64,000 nt of DNA, from NCBI RefSeq assembly GCF_030247185.1, contig NC_080572.1:102081698-102145697 (forward strand). Direction: 5' to 3'. A model generated the notes under the pieces. The model was not told the origin of the DNA. It did no database searches and saw only the letters and a program-made list of their open reading frames with translations. Of this stretch, positions 60,831-64,000 are shown one piece after another. The translations under genes were made by a program, and so were the position numbers. Numbering within the stretch: the stretch's first letter is position 1; every line of letters starts with the position of its first letter. Source of the DNA: Malaya genurostris (Eukaryota; Arthropoda; Insecta; Diptera; Culicidae).

Positions 60831-61699
60831 TTTACTGTTCACATCACTAACTTGTCCCAACAGCTTCAAGATGAGCCAAAATTGTTTTAGTTTCACGAAC
60901 CGTCGCTGAATTTTTTTTACATTTTTATAGTAAAGTTGTTGATGGTTGTATCGTTCCCTTTTTATCGTTGGCGAAGTTTCTATTTGTCAAATGTCATGTT
61001 TCAAAGATAGAAAAAAGCGACATCTGCCAAAATAACGGGACGCCTTCGATTGGAAAAGGTTCCATACAAAGTTTCAGAATAGGTTCTGGAATTATAGAGC
61101 GATTTCCACCAAGTATATGAAAATAATATCACTATTTTTTAAAGCATATTTACACGAGTTTAAATTGAAATGAAAGCAATTAGAGTCTCATATAAGGTTC
61201 TTAATTTTCAATCGATTCCCAGTCCCGAAATTACCATTCCAACAAAAAATCCCGATTATTTTTTTAGATCCAACTTTCGGTGCAGGAGATACAGTTCTTA
61301 GAGCATTTCATGAGTAATTTTTATCATGAATTCACTAATAAATTTATTTACTTTTAAGATCATGATAGTCCATGACCAAAAAACTCATATGAGATTTTCA
61401 TCAAATCAAATTCAAATAAAAGGACTGAAATTGTTCACAGGAAAAATTACAGGAGTTTTATCCAAGTCTAACTTCCGGTTCTAGAACAACAAAGTTGTGT
61501 AAGTTTTTAAAATTTCAATCCATCATAAAAAAATGACGATACCAAAAAATTGTAGGTTATGTGTGTTCATGGCTAAACGAAATGATGTTAGTTATACTGG
61601 CTCTATAATTTATTTCGAAATCATCATAATCAAAATCATTCAAATCGACGGTGCAGAAAATTTAATTTTTTAAAAAGAAAATCGGACTCAAAACTGTTT
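60831..61699. other. Degenerate repeat and non-coding DNA
   Basis: Pieces such as AACTTCCGGTTCTAGAAC (near 61469) and TCCAACTTTCGGTGCAGGAG (near 61269) look like strongly eroded family T units. No coding motif was found. Confidence 0.4.
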
Positions 61700-62160
61700 C
61701 AATTTGTTGTTCATTTGTTTATTTGTTTATTTGTTTGTTTCTTATGATTCATCTGACATAGTTTGTCTTAATGAATAAAAATTAATGAACTAAGTACACT
61801 AAATTTAATTTTCACGATACACAATATGAAAAAGGTCAAGTAGACGTTGATGAAACACACGGGACGACACATTAAAATCGAAATACTGGAAAAACTCGTT
61901 GAATCTCGTACAGACAGAGCGAAAAGGTTCGTGCTGTCCATAAACCGTATTCCTTGATTCCAGGAGCAGAAAGTTGCGTTGACGAAGTGATCTTTCCGGT
62001 GCGTAGAGATTTAACCGCATTAGCAAAGGTGGGCAGTCAATATCCCCCAAAAGCAGTTTAGCAGCAAATGTAGCTTGAGCAATGATTCGTCGTGTTTCCA
62101 ATGGCTCAAGATTCAATAGACGACATCGATCGGTATAGGGCGGTAAATTCATGGGGTCAC
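61700..62160 (-). pseudogene. LINE 3' end, polymerase C-terminus, with A-rich tail
   Basis: Minus strand 62152-61805 reads MNLPPYTDRCRLLNLEPLET, then AKLLLGDIDCPPLLMRLNLY and YFDFNVSSRVFHQRLLDL to a stop. This is the conserved thumb/C-terminal region of insect jockey/LOA-like LINE ORF2. After a short 3' UTR the sequence ends in AAACAAAT-type repeats (61740-61705), a simple-repeat tail typical of LINEs. 5' truncated near 62160, which is common for these elements. Confidence 0.7.
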
Positions 62161-62189
62161 GCCACGGTAGCAGTCGCAGAGCGTTTACG

Positions 62190-62930
62190 ATTTATTTTAC
62201 GATTTATTCATTTTTAGTTGGTTTGACGTATAGTTGCCATAACTAAGTTCAGTTTTTGCAATGACTGAGTGAATACATTTATTGGAGAAGTCATATGAAT
62301 GAAAAACTTACAGAAAAGATGAATTTTTGGAAAAGGATACGCTCAGAGACAGGACTCGAACCTGCGTTCTTACGCATTCCGGCATGCACGCTACCATTTC
62401 GTCTTGTGATAAACACAGCTCTAACACACAACTAGGCATGGTAAAGCGTACATCGAACATTTATTTATTAATTTTGTACACGAACTTATAACTATTTCAG
62501 GTTTGTTTGTATCAGTTCAGCACATTTATTCAACGTAAGATAACTGTCTGTTGGTTGAACTCATGGAAAAGGAAGGAGTCTAACATAAACTAAACATTAA
62601 ATTGGAACTCCAATGGACTTAATGAAATGATAAAGAAGTTTCATGTAAGGAAGGTCACGACAAGCAAAAATGTCGCGAACTGGGACATTGGATAGTCTAA
62701 TTTGGCTACGCAAGGAATTTATTAGTTGAGATCTGACATCACGATACTCCACGCATGTCCAAACGACATGATCAATATCGCGGTAACCTTCTCCACAAGC
62801 ACAATGATTAGTCTCAGAGAGTCCAATTCGAAGTAGATGTGCATCTGACGTGTAACGATTGGACATGAGTCTGGACATCACACGAATGAAATCTCTACTC
62901 ACATCCAGCCCCCTGAACCATGCCTTTGGC
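62190..62930 (-). pseudogene. LINE ORF2 C-terminal tail and 3' UTR
   Basis: Minus strand: QPKAWFRGLDVSRDFIRVMS from about 62930, then LIRIG-like text and NHCACGEGYRDIDHVVWTC (C-x-C-x8-H-x4-C), ending DLPYMKLLYHFIKSIGVPI at 62597. This Cys/His tail follows RNase H in I-, R1- and LOA-type LINEs. The 3' UTR (62596-62190) holds a tRNA-like segment and ends in AATAAATCGTAAAATAAATC. 5' truncated. It lies immediately before the other LINE fragment in the same orientation but is a separate copy. Confidence 0.7.
62340..62410 (-). ncRNA. tRNA-like segment (SINE promoter-like)
   Basis: On the minus strand the text contains GGTTCGAGTCC, an exact Pol III B-box, within a CAGG...CCTG T-arm-like stem. About 30 bases before it is ATGGTAGCGTGCATG, a poor A-box. 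No full cloverleaf or acceptor stem can be drawn, so it is not a working tRNA gene. It may be part of a SINE, or a tRNA-derived piece in the LINE 3' UTR. Confidence 0.4.
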
Positions 62931-63065
62931 TGAAGAACATAACCTAAATACGCGTCGTTTGCTTGTCATGTACAAGGGATGGAAAGTTTTTCTGTAATGT
63001 TTGAATTCATTACCATTAACTGGGCACGATTTGCTCTGTATATGAAATTGGTTAAAAGAATTCAA

Positions 63066-64000
63066 TTGAGCTAACACTTACTTGAGTCCAGGACTAAATT
63101 TAGTTGCTTGTATAAACAAAGCGCATGAAATCTTTTTGCCTTTCTCATATAGAAAGGCTATGCAATCACTGTGAAAATCGACTTTTTAACCGAGGCCCGG
63201 AGGGCCGAATGTCATATACCATTCGACTCAGCTCGACGAACTGTGCAAATGTCTGTGTGTGTATGTGTCCGTGTGTGTGTGTGTGTGTATGTGTGTGTAT
63301 GTAACAAAAATATGCACTCACTTTTCTCAGAGATGGCTAAACCGACTTTCACAAACAAATATTCAAATGAAAGGTCTCATAATCCCATAGCCTGCTATTG
63401 AATTTCATTCTGATCCGACTTCCGGTTCCGGAGATATAGGATGATATGTACCAAAAGAGTGAAAAAAATATGCACTCGCTTTTTTCAGAGATGGCTGAAT
63501 CGATTTTCACAAACTTAGATTCAAATAAAATATATTATGGTCCCATAGCTTGCCATTGAATTTCATTTGAATGTGACTTCCGGTTCCGGAGTTATATGGT
63601 AATATGTGAAAATTTGAGAAAAAGTTTACACTCAATTATCTCTGGAACAACTCAACCGATTTTTGCAAACTAAGATTCAAATGAAAGGTCTTATAATATC
63701 CTAAAAAATTGAAGAACATTTCATCTGGATCCGACTTCCGGTTCCGGAACTAAAGCGTTATAAGTGGAAAATTACCAATTTTATTAGTATTTTTCCACGA
63801 ACGATGGTTAAAAACAGGTACAAATCCCATAAAACTGTCTGATAATTTATCAGTTTCTAGTTGAGCTAACACTTACCTGAGTCCAGGACTAAATTTAGTT
63901 GCTTGTATAAACAAAGCGCATGAAATCTTTTTGCCTTTCTCATATAGAAAGGCTATGCAATCACTGTGAAAATCGACTAGTTTGCAGAGCTTGTTAGTTT
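63066..64000 (-). repeat. Family T copy 3, start of a tandem duplication
   Basis: TTGAGCTAACACTTAC, then GTATAAACAAAGCGC and the GCCTTTCTCATATAGAAAGGC hairpin occur at 63066-63185 and again at 63861-63980, 795 bp apart. The first copy is followed by the GGCCCGGAGGGCC stem (63196), a GT stretch (63253-63300) and four 157-bp-type units with CTTCCGGTTCCGGA cores. The second runs out of the window. The duplication includes non-element flank, so it is a tandem duplication, not a second insertion. Confidence 0.75.

Overview
The window is repeat-rich, AT-rich eukaryotic DNA with no complete host gene that I can recognise. It carries mariner-type transposons of several catalytic classes (DD37D, DD41D and others), an RTE-clade retrotransposon, jockey/LOA/I-like LINE fragments, many short inverted-repeat elements and long CA, GT and TA microsatellites. 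Together these suggest an insect with a large repeat-rich genome. A culicine mosquito (Aedes-like) is my best guess, from family resemblance only. There are no bacterial operons, CRISPR arrays or phage genes. Nearly all longer open frames are decayed transposon proteins, satellite frames or microsatellite translations.

Layout. 1-8 kb: non-coding DNA with a 157-bp tandem-repeat element and two inverted-repeat elements. 8.4-15.5 kb: relics of retroelements, namely a reverse transcriptase with a foldback element inside it, a possible retropepsin fragment, a second reverse transcriptase, an RTE copy on the minus strand and a zinc-knuckle ORF1. 15.5-17.2 kb: a TA-flanked element carrying an internally deleted mariner. 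17.2-19.6 kb: apparently low-copy DNA. 20-29.1 kb: a 9-kb nest, in which a TA-flanked palindromic element holds a TTA-flanked element with 26-bp perfect inverted ends, which holds a further palindromic element made of 117-bp satellite arrays facing each other; a mariner sits in the right arm. 29-34.7 kb: mostly featureless AT-rich DNA.

35.9-41.3 kb is the most unusual block: a 5.0-kb unit bounded by hAT-like ends and a perfect 8-bp target duplication. It contains an inverted repeat with arms of about 1 kb, a smaller foldback and a DD41D transposase relic. 42-50 kb: a 13-bp minisatellite split by a LINE-like insertion, a mariner relic, an RTE copy on the plus strand and another short mariner. 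50-58 kb: a second 157-bp-repeat element, microsatellites, a perfect 23-bp hairpin, a LINE-like insertion with 25-bp target duplications and a 384-bp inverted-repeat element. 58.4-60.5 kb: three cut-and-paste elements close together (DD37D, mariner, hAT-like). 61.7-64 kb: two LINE 3' ends with a tRNA-like segment between them, then tandemly duplicated 157-bp-repeat elements.

No set of genes here works as a pathway. What the sequence offers is a well-resolved record of nested and internally deleted transposons, and several long inverted repeats that would form double-stranded RNA if transcribed. All family names come from reading motifs and ends by eye; no search was run.
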